Below, piece after piece: positions 1-8,860 of a stretch of 64,000 nt of DNA. The stretch spans positions 2,480,001-2,544,000 of the forward strand of contig NZ_CP031217.1 of assembly GCF_003346815.1 (NCBI RefSeq). Direction: 5' to 3'. The DNA comes from Halarcobacter bivalviorum (GTDB lineage Bacteria; Campylobacterota; Campylobacteria; Campylobacterales; Arcobacteraceae). Position 1 is the stretch's first letter. Each line of letters starts with the position of its first letter. A program made the position numbers and the translations under genes. Under the pieces are notes generated by a model. The model saw only the letters and a program-made list of their open reading frames with translations, made no database searches and was not told the DNA's origin.

Positions 1-405
1 AGTTACAGGAGCACCTAAATACTCTTCCGCATCTGCTTTTAATTTTCCTAAAATTTTTGCAGAGATTTCTTGAGGAGTATAAACTTTTCCTGCAATATCA
101 ACTGCTGCTGCACCATTTCTATCAACGATTTTATATCCTACTTTAGATTGTGCTTCTTTAGCATTCTCTTCATCCATCATAAGACCCATAATTCTTTTTA
201 CAGAATAGATTGTCTTTTCAGGGTTTGTAATAGCTTGTCTTTTTGCTGGATCACCAACTAAAACTTCACCTTTATCTGTAAATGCTACGATAGATGGAGT
301 TGTATTTTTTCCTTCTTTATTAGGAATAACTTTTGCTTCACCATTTTCATAAACTGCCATACAAGAATTTGTTGTACCTAAGTCAATACCAATTACTTTA
401 CTCAT
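1..405 (-). CDS. dnaK: Chaperone protein DnaK (Hsp70), 5' part only
   Basis: Only the first 135 codons lie in the window; the rest runs off the left edge. The product begins [20 protein letters not shown], the classic phosphate-1 loop of the Hsp70 ATPase domain, followed by the [16 protein letters not shown] region. DnaK is the cytosolic ATP-dependent chaperone that works with DnaJ and GrpE. It lies 77 bp downstream of grpE in the hrcA-grpE-dnaK order usual for Campylobacterota. An AAGGA ribosome-binding site precedes the ATG. It probably shares the CIRCE-controlled promoter upstream of hrcA; no separate strong promoter is evident in the 77-bp gap. Confidence 0.97.
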   Translation of the reverse strand, partial: MSKVIGIDLGTTNSCMAVYENGEAKVIPNKEGKNTTPSIVAFTDKGEVLVGDPAKRQAITNPEKTIYSVKRIMGLMMDEENAKEAQSKVGYKIVDRNGAAAVDIAGKVYTPQEISAKILGKLKADAEEYLGAPVT

Positions 406-482
406 AACTATATCCTTATCATTTTTTTATTATCAAATTTTTATTTTTATATTCAATAGTTTAAAGACTTTCCGGTCGCTTT

Positions 483-1067
483 TTATTTTTTACAAATAGA
501 AACCATTGCTGGTCTTAATAACCTATCTTTAAATAGATAACCTTTTTGTAAAGCCTGAACAATTTGTCCATCTTCATGCTCTGTACTATCCACTTGCATA
601 ACTGCATTATGGAAATTTGGATCAAATTCTCCTTCAGTTTCAACAATTGAAATATCATGTTTTTCAAATGCTGTATAGAAGTTTTTGATTGTTAATTCAA
701 CACCCTCTTTTAGTTTTGCTAAAAGTTCTTCAGCTGGAACTTCTTTTGCTGCTTCTTCAGCTGCAAGTGCCATCTCTAAAGTATCAATTGGTGCTAATAA
801 ATCTTTTGCAAACTTCTCAGAAGCATAATCAATTGCTTGATACTTCTCTTTTTCTAACCTTTTTTTAATATTTTCAAAATCAGCATGAACTCTAAAATAT
901 TTATCTTCACTCTCTTTTAATTTAGCTTCAAGTTCTGCTATTTTTTCTTCTAAAGTTAATTCTTTAGGTTCATTTGTCTCTTCATGAACTTCTTGTGTTT
1001 CAACATTTTGTTCAACTTCTTCTTGATTTATTTGTTCTTCTTTTAATTCTTCTTTATTTTCACTCAA
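483..1067 (-). CDS. grpE: Nucleotide exchange factor GrpE
   Basis: GrpE releases ADP from DnaK in the cytosol. The 194-residue product has a Glu-rich, low-complexity N-terminus (about 1-40), a long coiled-coil helix (about 40-95) and a C-terminal beta domain with the family signature around [12 protein letters not shown] and [14 protein letters not shown]. The start is a TTG at 1067, supported by an AGGAG ribosome-binding site eight bases upstream and by the lack of any nearby in-frame ATG. It starts 10 bp after hrcA ends and is followed by dnaK, so the three are presumably co-transcribed. Confidence 0.95.
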   Translation of the reverse strand: MSENKEELKEEQINQEEVEQNVETQEVHEETNEPKELTLEEKIAELEAKLKESEDKYFRVHADFENIKKRLEKEKYQAIDYASEKFAKDLLAPIDTLEMALAAEEAAKEVPAEELLAKLKEGVELTIKNFYTAFEKHDISIVETEGEFDPNFHNAVMQVDSTEHEDGQIVQALQKGYLFKDRLLRPAMVSICKK

Positions 1068-1077
1068 AATATCTCTC

Positions 1078-1869
1078 CTAAACCATACTTATTTTATTAT
1101 AAAAATATTCGTAGTCTTTAGATAACTCTCCAACTACTAACATTTTAATCTCTTTATTTTCAATCTTACAATTATGACAAATGGCAATATAACCTTCAGG
1201 AATTAAATCCTCAAAATATAAACCCTCTTCTAAAGAGTCTAAAATATTCCCTTTAAGAAATGCATTTATACTATTTTCATCATAATTATATTTTAGTGCT
1301 AAAGAGAAAAACTCTTTAGTATTATAAATATGAAAATTTTTATTTTGTAAATGCTGACTCACTTTTTCATAGATTTCATATGCTCCAACTTGTTTTGAAA
1401 TATTTACAATATGTACTAATTCAAGTCCTTGCATATCACTTAAAAATCTATATAGTGCATCAGAATATTTAACAGTAATTGCAAAAGTGCTAAACTCTAA
1501 AATCATATATCTATTTTCAACATTTAAAATATCTTTTAAAACATCTGATTTTTGCTCTTGCACAAATACTGCCACACCTAGGTCTTTAGAAAAATATTCT
1601 ATTGCCCTTCTATCAACAAAATCAAGTTTGAAATTTAATTTATTACTCCAATATAGTTTTAAAGCTTCTGTTGTAGGAGTTCTTCCTGAACTAACATGTT
1701 CTTGTGCTAAAAATCCTTCATCTCCCAACTTCTTAAAATATCCTCTAATAGTTGCTGGAGAGTATGCAATATCATACATAGACTTTAGCTGTGTAGAACC
1801 TATTGGCTCTAAATGTTCAATATAGGCTTTAATAATCGAATGTAATAAAAACTCTTTTTTATCAATCAT
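1078..1869 (-). CDS. hrcA: Heat-inducible transcription repressor HrcA
   Basis: HrcA binds CIRCE operators and represses class I heat-shock genes. The 263-residue protein has an N-terminal winged helix (about 1-75, with [20 protein letters not shown] and the SSGRTPT segment) and a C-terminal GAF-like domain. It is shorter than the roughly 340-residue HrcA of Firmicutes, as expected for the Campylobacterota branch. It is the first gene of the operon, directly downstream of a consensus promoter and two CIRCE-like repeats, which implies autorepression. The ATG at 1869 is the natural start. Confidence 0.93.
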   Translation of the reverse strand: MIDKKEFLLHSIIKAYIEHLEPIGSTQLKSMYDIAYSPATIRGYFKKLGDEGFLAQEHVSSGRTPTTEALKLYWSNKLNFKLDFVDRRAIEYFSKDLGVAVFVQEQKSDVLKDILNVENRYMILEFSTFAITVKYSDALYRFLSDMQGLELVHIVNISKQVGAYEIYEKVSQHLQNKNFHIYNTKEFFSLALKYNYDENSINAFLKGNILDSLEEGLYFEDLIPEGYIAICHNCKIENKEIKMLVVGELSKDYEYFYNKISMV

Positions 1870-1881
1870 AATTTCTCACTT

Positions 1882-1908
1882 TTAGCACTTGTAATCTCAA
1901 ACTGCTAA
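1882..1908. promoter_or_regulatory. CIRCE operator (HrcA binding site), start-proximal copy
   Basis: TTAGCACTT, nine bases, then AACTGCTAA. This fits the CIRCE consensus TTAGCACTC-N9-GAGTGCTAA with one internal mismatch between the arms. It overlaps the predicted transcription start of the hrcA promoter, so bound HrcA would block initiation. Confidence 0.85.
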
Positions 1909-1912
1909 AAAC

Positions 1913-1941
1913 ATTATACTATATGAGTGTATAAATGTCAA
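1913..1941 (-). promoter_or_regulatory. Sigma-70 promoter of the hrcA-grpE-dnaK operon
   Basis: On the minus strand there is a perfect TTGACA (1936-1941), a 17-base spacer and a perfect TATAAT (1913-1918). A full-consensus promoter is unusual in this AT-rich genome, where -35 boxes are generally weak. The predicted start falls near 1906, inside the start-proximal CIRCE. Confidence 0.85.
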
Positions 1942-1948
1942 GTTGTTT

Positions 1949-1975
1949 TTAGCAAAAGATAAAGAAAAGTGCTAA
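1949..1975. promoter_or_regulatory. Second, degenerate CIRCE-like element upstream of the -35 box
   Basis: TTAGCAAAA, exactly nine bases, then AAGTGCTAA. The right arm is intact and the left arm keeps TTAGCA, with three mismatches to a perfect inverted repeat. It lies just upstream of the -35 hexamer, so the promoter is bracketed by two candidate HrcA sites. Confidence 0.5.
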
Positions 1976-2064
1976 TTTCTTTTAAAGTGCCCTTTTTTAA
2001 ATGCTTTAGTTTGATATAAAGTTAAAGTAACTATAATTAATAAAATATAATCAAAGAGCTTAAA

Positions 2065-3015
2065 ATGAAAAAATTTACTGCTATTTTTGTTCTATTATCT
2101 TTAAAAGTATCTCTTTTTGCTGCTGCAGAATTTGTTACTATTGGAACAGGAAGTGTTACAGGAACTTACTACCCAACAGGTGGTGCAATTTGTAGATTAG
2201 TTAATAAATATAAAAAAGAGACAAGAATAAGATGCTCAGTTGAATCAACTGGTGGTTCTATTTACAATATAAATGCTATAAATATAGGAGAACTAGATTT
2301 TGGTATAGCACAATCAGATGCTGTTTATCAAGCAATTAAAGGTGAAAAAAACTTTAAAAATACTCCAGTTAAAAAATTAAGATCTGTTATGTCTATTTAT
2401 CCAGAGCTTTTAACTTTAGTTACTAGAAGCGATGCCAATATAAATTCTATTGATGATATAAAAGGAAAAAGAATAAATATAGGAAATTTAGGTAGTGGAA
2501 ATGAGACTACAGTTTCTAATTTATTAACACATTTAAATATTCAGAAATCTGAACTATCACAAGTTGGAAGATTAAAAGTTGGGGAAGCACCTGATGCATT
2601 AAGAGATGGAAAACTTGATGGATATTTTTATATGGTGGGACACCCAACAGCAAATATTAAAGATGCTTCAAGTTCTACAAATATCAAACTTGTACCTATA
2701 AGAGGAGAAAAGATTGATAGCTTTATTGAAAAAAATCCTTTTTATGTAAAAGGAGAAATTCCAGCTGCTATTTATAATGGAGTATCTACCACTATTCCTA
2801 CTTTTGGAGCAAAAGCTGTATTAATTACGAGTTCAGATGTAAGTGATAAAGCAGTATATACTTTAGTAAAAGCTATTTTAGAGAACTTTGAAAAATTTAA
2901 ACAATTACATCCAGTGTATAAATATATTACAAAAGACTCTTTACTTGAGGGGTTAAATGCTCCTTTACATGATGGAGCAGTGAAGTATTATAAAGAAAAT
3001 AACTTTATTAAATAA
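2065..3015 (+). CDS. TAXI-family TRAP-type periplasmic solute receptor (orphan)
   Basis: This 316-residue protein has a Sec signal peptide (MKKFTAIFVLLSLKVSLFAAA) and the TAXI-family opening FVTIGTGSVTGTYYPTGGAI, followed by the STGGSIYNINAI and FGIAQSDAVY segments. TAXI receptors normally deliver small organic acids or amino acids to TRAP permeases. No DctM/DctQ or fused 4TM-12TM permease gene is adjacent. It is convergent with a response-regulator/histidine-kinase pair 12 bp away, which raises the possibility that it is a periplasmic sensing partner of that kinase. Its ligand cannot be read from the sequence. Confidence 0.88.
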   Translation: MKKFTAIFVLLSLKVSLFAAAEFVTIGTGSVTGTYYPTGGAICRLVNKYKKETRIRCSVESTGGSIYNINAINIGELDFGIAQSDAVYQAIKGEKNFKNTPVKKLRSVMSIYPELLTLVTRSDANINSIDDIKGKRINIGNLGSGNETTVSNLLTHLNIQKSELSQVGRLKVGEAPDALRDGKLDGYFYMVGHPTANIKDASSSTNIKLVPIRGEKIDSFIEKNPFYVKGEIPAAIYNGVSTTIPTFGAKAVLITSSDVSDKAVYTLVKAILENFEKFKQLHPVYKYITKDSLLEGLNAPLHDGAVKYYKENNFIK

Positions 3016-3022
3016 AGTTATT
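2998..3022. terminator. Convergent hairpin, likely bidirectional terminator
   Basis: Perfect 10-bp inverted repeat AATAACTTTA/TAAAGTTATT with a 5-base loop, followed on the plus strand by a T-rich run (3022-3037). It overlaps the stop codon of the TAXI gene and lies just past the end of the convergent regulator gene. The stem is AT-rich, so it may be weak. Confidence 0.45.
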
Positions 3023-3027
3023 CTTTC

Positions 3028-3747
3028 TTATTTTTTTAATTGCTTTTCGATTATGTATCCATAACCTTTATGTGAGATAATAAAGTCATCTTCTTTAACT
3101 TTATCTTTTAATCTTTTCATTACTGTTCTAAATGCAGAATCATTTGTGTTTACATCATTCCAAACATCTTGTTTGAATTTCTCTACAGGAACAACTTCTC
3201 CTAAATTATCTATTAATACTTTTAAAATATCTAACTCTTTTTTAGATAGTTTTACAATAGATTCTTGATTATAAAGTTTGTCATTTTCCACATCATATGT
3301 ATATCTTCTATTTAGAGCAATTAAAACTTCATGGGTATTTTCTGAAGCAAAATCAGATAATACTTCCTCTTTTGCTTTTTTAAGCATATCCATCATATTA
3401 TCAATATTTAATGGTTTTACAAAATATCCTAATACTCTTAAGTTGATTAATTTAAGTAAATCATCTTCATTTTTATGTGCACTTACAATAATAAATCTCT
3501 GATTTGGAACTAACTCTCTAATATCATCAATCATTGAGATACCATCTTTATTTGGCATTTTTAAATCAGTTAATACTAAATCAAAGTTTTTATTCTCTTT
3601 AAAATCTCTTTTAAAGATATTGCTAGCCTCTTGTCCATCACAAGCAACAACAACTTCATCAAAAATTGTATTAAGATAAAAAGATAAGGTTTTTCTTGCT
3701 ACGTCTTCATCTTCAACTAATAATACTCTAGTTTTATAGTTTTTCAT
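3028..3747 (-). CDS. Two-component response regulator, OmpR/PhoB type
   Basis: An N-terminal receiver domain (LLVEDEDVARKTL, phospho-acceptor Asp in VLTDLKMPN, the switch Ser in IIVSAH and the Lys in YFVKPL) is followed by a C-terminal winged helix ending in ISHKGYGYIIE. It is therefore a DNA-binding regulator partnered with the kinase encoded 38 bp upstream. A longer start at 3759 is open, but no ribosome-binding site precedes it. The ATG at 3747 sits just after GGGAAGAG and is preferred. The target genes are unknown; the facing TAXI gene is the obvious candidate. Confidence 0.9.
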   Translation of the reverse strand: MKNYKTRVLLVEDEDVARKTLSFYLNTIFDEVVVACDGQEASNIFKRDFKENKNFDLVLTDLKMPNKDGISMIDDIRELVPNQRFIIVSAHKNEDDLLKLINLRVLGYFVKPLNIDNMMDMLKKAKEEVLSDFASENTHEVLIALNRRYTYDVENDKLYNQESIVKLSKKELDILKVLIDNLGEVVPVEKFKQDVWNDVNTNDSAFRTVMKRLKDKVKEDDFIISHKGYGYIIEKQLKK

Positions 3748-3785
3748 CACTCTTCCCATTATGATTTCATTATTTTATTATATAC

Positions 3786-6365
3786 TTAAAGTGGTAAAAT
3801 AATAGTAAAAACTATACCATCTTTAATATTTTTAGCAGTAATGCTACCATTCATATTCTTTTCAATAATTGTTTTTGCCATATATAGCCCTATTCCCGTA
3901 CCTTGGTCTTCAAACTTAGTTGTAAAGTATGGTTCAAACATTCTTTCCATAACCTCTTTATTTACTTCACCACAATTGTTTTCTAAAGAAATATAGACAT
4001 TATTTTCTTCTCTTTGAATTTTTATTTTTGTTTCTGCTTTAAATTTTTTGTCTTTACTTTTTACTAAAGCTGCATCATTTGCATTGTTTAGAATATTTAA
4101 AATAACTTGTTGAAATTCATTTTTATAACTTAGTATTTCAATACTATCTCCACTAACTTCAACTCGCATATTTGTTTTTTCAAGCTGAGTATCTACAATT
4201 TTTATACAAGACTCAATAGACTCTTTTAAATTAAATTTAACTTTATCTTTTGTTGGTTGATAAAAATTTCTAAAATCATCAATAGTTTGAGACATATAAT
4301 CAATTTGAAGTTTTGTATCTGAAATAATGTCTTCAATATCCTCTTTTTTTAGATTTTCATAATTGTCTCTAATAAAATGAGTTAATAGATTGATATTATT
4401 TAAAGGTTGTCTCCATTGGTGTGCTATATTTCCAAGCATCTCTCCCATTGCAGCAAGTTTACTTTGATGAACTAAGATTCTATCTTTTTCAATATTTTTA
4501 GCTAACTCTTCTTCTACTTTTAGTTTTAACTCTTCTTCTGTTAGCTTCATTTTTGTAATATCTGTTATATAACCATAAAGATGAGTCACATTTCCAAAAT
4601 CATCTTTTAAGAAGATAGTTCTATTAAATACCCATCTAATAGTTCCATCTTTTTCAATAACTCTATATACTTTTGTAAAAGACTTTTCATCTTTTATAAG
4701 TGCTTTTCCTAAATCCTCTTGTAACTCTTTAGAGTCATCTTTATGTACAAAGTTTAAGAAACTTTCTCTTTTATTTTCAAAATCTTTTGTTGCATAACCA
4801 AAAGAACTTATTGATTTAGAAACATATTCAGGAGTTAACGTCTCATCATTTTTCCATTTAAAAATAACTATTCTTCCATATTCAACTAAAAGATCAACAT
4901 ATTGAAGCTCTTTTGAAAGCCTCTTTCTTCTTTCAATGTCCATTGACATCATTAACATTCTTTTAGGTCTTTTTTCTTTATCTCTAAAAGCTTTTCCTCG
5001 AACTAAAATCCATTTATATTCATTCCACTTATTTTTAATTCTATATTCACTAATAAAGTGTTCAGTTTTCCCTTCAAGATGTGTTCTAAGCCTATTTTCT
5101 ACGATTGGTCTATCTTCTTGATGAATTAAATTTAACCACTCTTGTAAATTTCTTATTTCACCTTTTTGATAACCAAACATATCCAGCCATTTTCTTGAAA
5201 AAAAGATATTTTTTGTATCTAAATCAATATCCCATAAGCCATCATTTGAGGCAATAATAGCTAACTCATATCTATCTTTCCATTTTTTATACATATTATT
5301 TTTTGTCTCTAATCTTTTATTGTATCTATAGAAAATAGAGTTAATAAATTTTGTAAAAACTGTTGAGGCTAAGATTAAAAAAAGTGCAATTAAAATAACT
5401 ATTGCAATAGAAACAGAGAGTTTAGAATTATATTTATACTCTAAATTTGATAATTTACTAGGTAGAGTATAACTTTTTATTGATACTAAAAAATTATATT
5501 TTGTAAAATTGTAAGTTTTATGGCTTTTACTAATTTCATGTTGAGTCATATATTTTCGTAAAATTTCACTTGAACTATCAAGTCTATCTTGCTCTAAAAT
5601 ATATTTAGCGTTTAACTTTTGACCTTTATTATAATAGTTGTATACATAGCCTTGATTATAATCATAAAACCAAAAATAACTATCACTATAATATTTACTT
5701 TTTTGAACAATTGAATCAAGGATGACTCTTCTAATAGAATCTTCCATATCATCTATTTTAGAAAAAGCTCCTAAATACCAATTCTTATTTGTAATATCTT
5801 TAAAATAACTAAGTCTAATTTTATGGTGTGTTTTATCAATCCAATAGATTAGATTATCTTTTCCAATATAAAGTATATTTTCTAACATGTGTCGTTGAAA
5901 TCTTCGAAGTTCTATTTTTGAGTCAGTTATTACCCTTAGATAATTGATTACATTTTCACCATAGATAATGTTTAATTTCTCTTTATCAAAAATTACAAAT
6001 TCAAAATTACTATCTTTTTCAAGCTCTTTTATAAATTTTTTAATATCTTTTAAACTAGCTTCACTCTTTGAATATTTTAAAAATCCACTTAATGAAGTTA
6101 CTGCATCATTTAAAGCAACCTCTTCCCCATCAAAAGAGGAGTTTGCTTTAAACTTAATATCATTTACATATTGTTCTAAAATATTTCTTTTTTCAAACTG
6201 TTCTTTTTGAGTTAAAAGTTTTTCTTCATTTTTCTGTTTTACTTCAAGAACTGATACTATAACTACCATTGAGATAATTGCAGTTACAAAAACAAAGATT
6301 AAAGGGGTATAGATTAGATGTTTTTTTATATCACTAAGAGTATAAAACTTTCTTTTCTTTAACAT
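3786..6365 (-). CDS. Membrane sensor histidine kinase with periplasmic Cache-like region and two PAS domains
   Basis: The 859-residue protein has a first membrane helix (about 15-37), a roughly 280-residue extracytoplasmic region resembling Cache sensors (for example YSDSYFWFYDYNQGYVY), and a second helix near 315-340. Two PAS folds with PAC tails follow (about 360-480 and 490-610). The dimerisation H-box is IAHQWRQPL (His about 649) and the C-terminal ATPase has N- and G-boxes (ILNNANDA, GTGIGLYMAK). Its ATG overlaps the truA stop by one base (TAATG), so it is translationally coupled to truA. The next gene is the cognate regulator. The signal is unknown. Confidence 0.92.
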   Translation of the reverse strand: MLKKRKFYTLSDIKKHLIYTPLIFVFVTAIISMVVIVSVLEVKQKNEEKLLTQKEQFEKRNILEQYVNDIKFKANSSFDGEEVALNDAVTSLSGFLKYSKSEASLKDIKKFIKELEKDSNFEFVIFDKEKLNIIYGENVINYLRVITDSKIELRRFQRHMLENILYIGKDNLIYWIDKTHHKIRLSYFKDITNKNWYLGAFSKIDDMEDSIRRVILDSIVQKSKYYSDSYFWFYDYNQGYVYNYYNKGQKLNAKYILEQDRLDSSSEILRKYMTQHEISKSHKTYNFTKYNFLVSIKSYTLPSKLSNLEYKYNSKLSVSIAIVILIALFLILASTVFTKFINSIFYRYNKRLETKNNMYKKWKDRYELAIIASNDGLWDIDLDTKNIFFSRKWLDMFGYQKGEIRNLQEWLNLIHQEDRPIVENRLRTHLEGKTEHFISEYRIKNKWNEYKWILVRGKAFRDKEKRPKRMLMMSMDIERRKRLSKELQYVDLLVEYGRIVIFKWKNDETLTPEYVSKSISSFGYATKDFENKRESFLNFVHKDDSKELQEDLGKALIKDEKSFTKVYRVIEKDGTIRWVFNRTIFLKDDFGNVTHLYGYITDITKMKLTEEELKLKVEEELAKNIEKDRILVHQSKLAAMGEMLGNIAHQWRQPLNNINLLTHFIRDNYENLKKEDIEDIISDTKLQIDYMSQTIDDFRNFYQPTKDKVKFNLKESIESCIKIVDTQLEKTNMRVEVSGDSIEILSYKNEFQQVILNILNNANDAALVKSKDKKFKAETKIKIQREENNVYISLENNCGEVNKEVMERMFEPYFTTKFEDQGTGIGLYMAKTIIEKNMNGSITAKNIKDGIVFTIILPL

Positions 6366-7087
6366 TAGTAGTAAACCTTAGCTAAATAAAGACCATAAGG
6401 ACTAGCAGGTGTTCTAAACTTGTTTTGCTTTTTTTCTAACTGTTTTTTTAAATCCTCTAAAGATAGTTTTCCATCAGAAATTTTTAGTAAAATACCTACC
6501 ATAAGTCTAATTTGTGATCTTAAATAAGAGTTAGCACAAAAATGAAAAACATAAATATCTTTATACTTATAAAACTTTGTAGAAAAAACTTCCCTTACAG
6601 TATTCTCTTTATCACTTCCTTTTTTATGGAAATACTCAAAATCATGAACACCTTCAAAAAGTTTAATTGCCTCTTTTATTTTTGCTTCATCTATTTTTTC
6701 ATGATAAGAGATATAATCTGCATTAAAAACTGTAGGTTTATTTGTAGAGACTAAATATCTATAAACTCTTTTTTTTGCATGAAATCTTGAGTGAAAATCC
6801 TTTTCTACTTCTTGAATAGTTTTAATATTTATTGAGTTGGGTAGATGCTTATTAAGTATTTTTTTTAACTTTTTTAAATCATTCCAAAAAGAGGGAAGAA
6901 AAGCATTAAATACTTGACCTGTAGCATGAACATCTTTATCTGTTCTTCCACTTAAAACAATTTTAGTATCTATATTAATTGATTTAAATGCTTCTTGAAG
7001 CCTATCCTCAACACTTAATCCATTAGGTTGAGTTTGACTTCCTTGAAATTTAGTTCCATCATATGAAATTGTAAATTTAGCATTCAT
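6365..7087 (-). CDS. truA: tRNA pseudouridine(38-40) synthase TruA
   Basis: TruA isomerises uridines 38-40 in the anticodon arm. The 240-residue protein starts MNAKFTISYDGTKFQGSQ and carries the catalytic Asp50 in SGRTDKDVHATGQV. The family motif is usually GRTDxGVHA; here the Gly is Asp, a tolerated position rather than loss of the nucleophile. The C-terminal RSQIRLMVGIL segment is typical. The gene begins 1 bp after the LptF/G permease gene ends, and its stop overlaps the kinase start. Confidence 0.95.
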   Translation of the reverse strand: MNAKFTISYDGTKFQGSQTQPNGLSVEDRLQEAFKSINIDTKIVLSGRTDKDVHATGQVFNAFLPSFWNDLKKLKKILNKHLPNSINIKTIQEVEKDFHSRFHAKKRVYRYLVSTNKPTVFNADYISYHEKIDEAKIKEAIKLFEGVHDFEYFHKKGSDKENTVREVFSTKFYKYKDIYVFHFCANSYLRSQIRLMVGILLKISDGKLSLEDLKKQLEKKQNKFRTPASPYGLYLAKVYY

Positions 7088-7088
7088 A

Positions 7089-8105
7089 TTAATATTGTTG
7101 TTTTACCATCTTTGAATAAACAAAATAAGTAAGAATTGTCCAAGAAATAGGAACAATATATAAAGAGTGAAGAAGTAAATTTTCTGTTAAAATTTCCATA
7201 AAAATATAAAAAACAACAACTGAAACCATTGCATAAGAAACAGCTTTATTTTTCTCATACCTTGGATTATAATAACCAAAAGCAACTACTAAAAATAGTG
7301 AGATTAAAGGAAATAAAGAAGTTAAAATATAAAAAGAGAATTTATCCACTTGATAATCTTCTGCTATTGATTGCTTCCAAAAAGTATAACTATCTGTAAA
7401 AATATTTTGTTTGTTTTTATTCACAGAATCATTTATATCTAATTGAGCATAATTGATTTGATTTAACTCTTCTCTATCTATAAAAAAAGATTTTCCTTCA
7501 TATAATTTAAAACTTAATTCACCTTGCTCATTTACCAATTTTGCACTTTTTGAGATAATGAATTGATCTTTATTATTTTCAGTTTTAAAAAGTTTAACCT
7601 CTTCATATGTTTTATCTTTTTTTCCATCAATATAAATTAGCCAATCTCCAAATTTTTGTCCAAATTCTGAGGCTCTAATATTGAAGTTTGCTTCTTTTTG
7701 TTTCTGATCTAAAAACCGTTCATTTAGGAATTTAGCTTTTGGAATTAAACCAACAGAAATAAATAGTAAAGCAAGTGATAAAATAAAAGTTATAGGTAAA
7801 AATATTTTTAAAATCTTTAAAGGATTTAATCCAAATGAAGTAATAACTATAAGCTCATATTCACTTGATAATTTACCTAAAGTAATAACTAAAGAGATAA
7901 AAAAAGAAATAGGTAGAGTATAAAAAATAATTGTAGGAATAACATACATATAAAGTCTTAATAATTCTAGAACATTCATAGTAATTACAGAAGTTAAAGC
8001 TGCTATTTTTACTAAAAATATAATTGAAGTAATAAAATAAAGACCTAAAAATATAGGTAAAAATGTATGTGTAAACTGATTAAGTAAATATTGTTTTAAT
8101 TTCAA
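7089..8105 (-). CDS. LptF/LptG-family permease of the lipopolysaccharide exporter
   Basis: The 338-residue protein has three N-terminal membrane helices, a periplasmic beta-jellyroll domain (about 120-265, with FGDWLIYIDGKK) and three C-terminal helices. This is the YjgP/YjgQ architecture that, with LptB, extracts lipopolysaccharide from the inner membrane. Whether it is LptF or LptG cannot be decided here. Translation appears to start at a TTG (8105) that overlaps the upstream prepilin peptidase stop as TTGA, with AAAGG upstream. It is part of the glmU-coaBC-uppS-pilD-lpt-truA run. Confidence 0.9.
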   Translation of the reverse strand: MKLKQYLLNQFTHTFLPIFLGLYFITSIIFLVKIAALTSVITMNVLELLRLYMYVIPTIIFYTLPISFFISLVITLGKLSSEYELIVITSFGLNPLKILKIFLPITFILSLALLFISVGLIPKAKFLNERFLDQKQKEANFNIRASEFGQKFGDWLIYIDGKKDKTYEEVKLFKTENNKDQFIISKSAKLVNEQGELSFKLYEGKSFFIDREELNQINYAQLDINDSVNKNKQNIFTDSYTFWKQSIAEDYQVDKFSFYILTSLFPLISLFLVVAFGYYNPRYEKNKAVSYAMVSVVVFYIFMEILTENLLLHSLYIVPISWTILTYFVYSKMVKQQY

Positions 8106-8860
8106 AAAATGACCTTTGTAATTTCTAAAAAGTATTCAACTATAAAACCTAAAGATAAAAAGGGAATAAAAGGTATTTCAATATCTTTATTTTTATATGT
8201 ATTGTATATTGATGGAATTATAGCAAAAAGTGCCGCAAAAAATATAGCTATTAAAGAAGCATTGATTCCAAGGACTATTGCGAAACTTGCTAAAACAGGA
8301 ATATCTCCTTCTCCTAAAGCCTCTTGTGTTTTTAAACTCTCGTCTTTTAATATCTTTGCTTTTATATTTTGAATATAAAAAGAGATTAAAAAATTTAATA
8401 AAACAAATGCTCCTGCAATAATACAAGCTGCTTTAATTGCTTCTAAAAAAGAGTGTTCTGTCATAAAAAAAGAGAAAATAAAAAGTATTAACAACAGATA
8501 ATCAGGAACTGCTTTATATTTTAAATCAATAAAAGATAAAACAATCAAAATATAAAAAAATATAAGAGAGAAGAAAAAACTATAACTTATTTCTAATTTT
8601 ATAAATAAAAAAAGAGTTATCAAAGCAGTTAATAACTCAACAAAAGGATAATGAAAAGAGATTTTTTCTTTACAGCAAGAAGAAGTCCCTTTTAATAAAA
8701 GAAAAGAGATAAGAGGAATATTATTGTACCAAGAAATTTTTTGATTACAATTAGGACAAGAACTTGGCTTTAAAATGGATTCATTTTTTGGCAATCTTAA
8801 AATTAAAACATTTAAAAAAGAGCCAAAAGCTAATCCAAAAATAAAACTAAATAGCGCCAA
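8102..8860 (-). CDS. Prepilin peptidase (A24 family, PilD-like)
   Basis: This is an inner-membrane aspartyl protease that cleaves, and often methylates, type IV pilins or pseudopilins. The 252-residue protein opens FGLAFGSFLNVLILRLP and has a cytoplasmic zinc-type loop (CPNCNQKISWYNNIPL), membrane helices, and the two catalytic aspartates in FIDLKYKAVPD and GEGDIP. The second cysteine pair of the loop is an adjacent CC rather than CxxC. The start is a TTG at 8860 overlapping the end of uppS by 14 bp; no closer ATG fits the family N-terminus. No pilin genes are in the window. Confidence 0.9.
   Translation of the reverse strand: MALFSFIFGLAFGSFLNVLILRLPKNESILKPSSCPNCNQKISWYNNIPLISFLLLKGTSSCCKEKISFHYPFVELLTALITLFLFIKLEISYSFFFSLIFFYILIVLSFIDLKYKAVPDYLLLILFIFSFFMTEHSFLEAIKAACIIAGAFVLLNFLISFYIQNIKAKILKDESLKTQEALGEGDIPVLASFAIVLGINASLIAIFFAALFAIIPSIYNTYKNKDIEIPFIPFLSLGFIVEYFLEITKVIF

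Noticed and set aside
2011-2037. TTGATA and TATAAT before the TAXI gene as its promoter
   Set aside because: The spacer is only 15 bases and a second TATAAT lies closer to the gene; in such AT-rich DNA the pair is not convincing enough to list.
6542-6754. Plus-strand open frames inside truA and many similar frames opposite other genes
   Set aside because: They lie opposite well-conserved genes, have no ribosome-binding sites and encode low-complexity Phe/Ile/Leu-rich products typical of antisense frames in AT-rich DNA.
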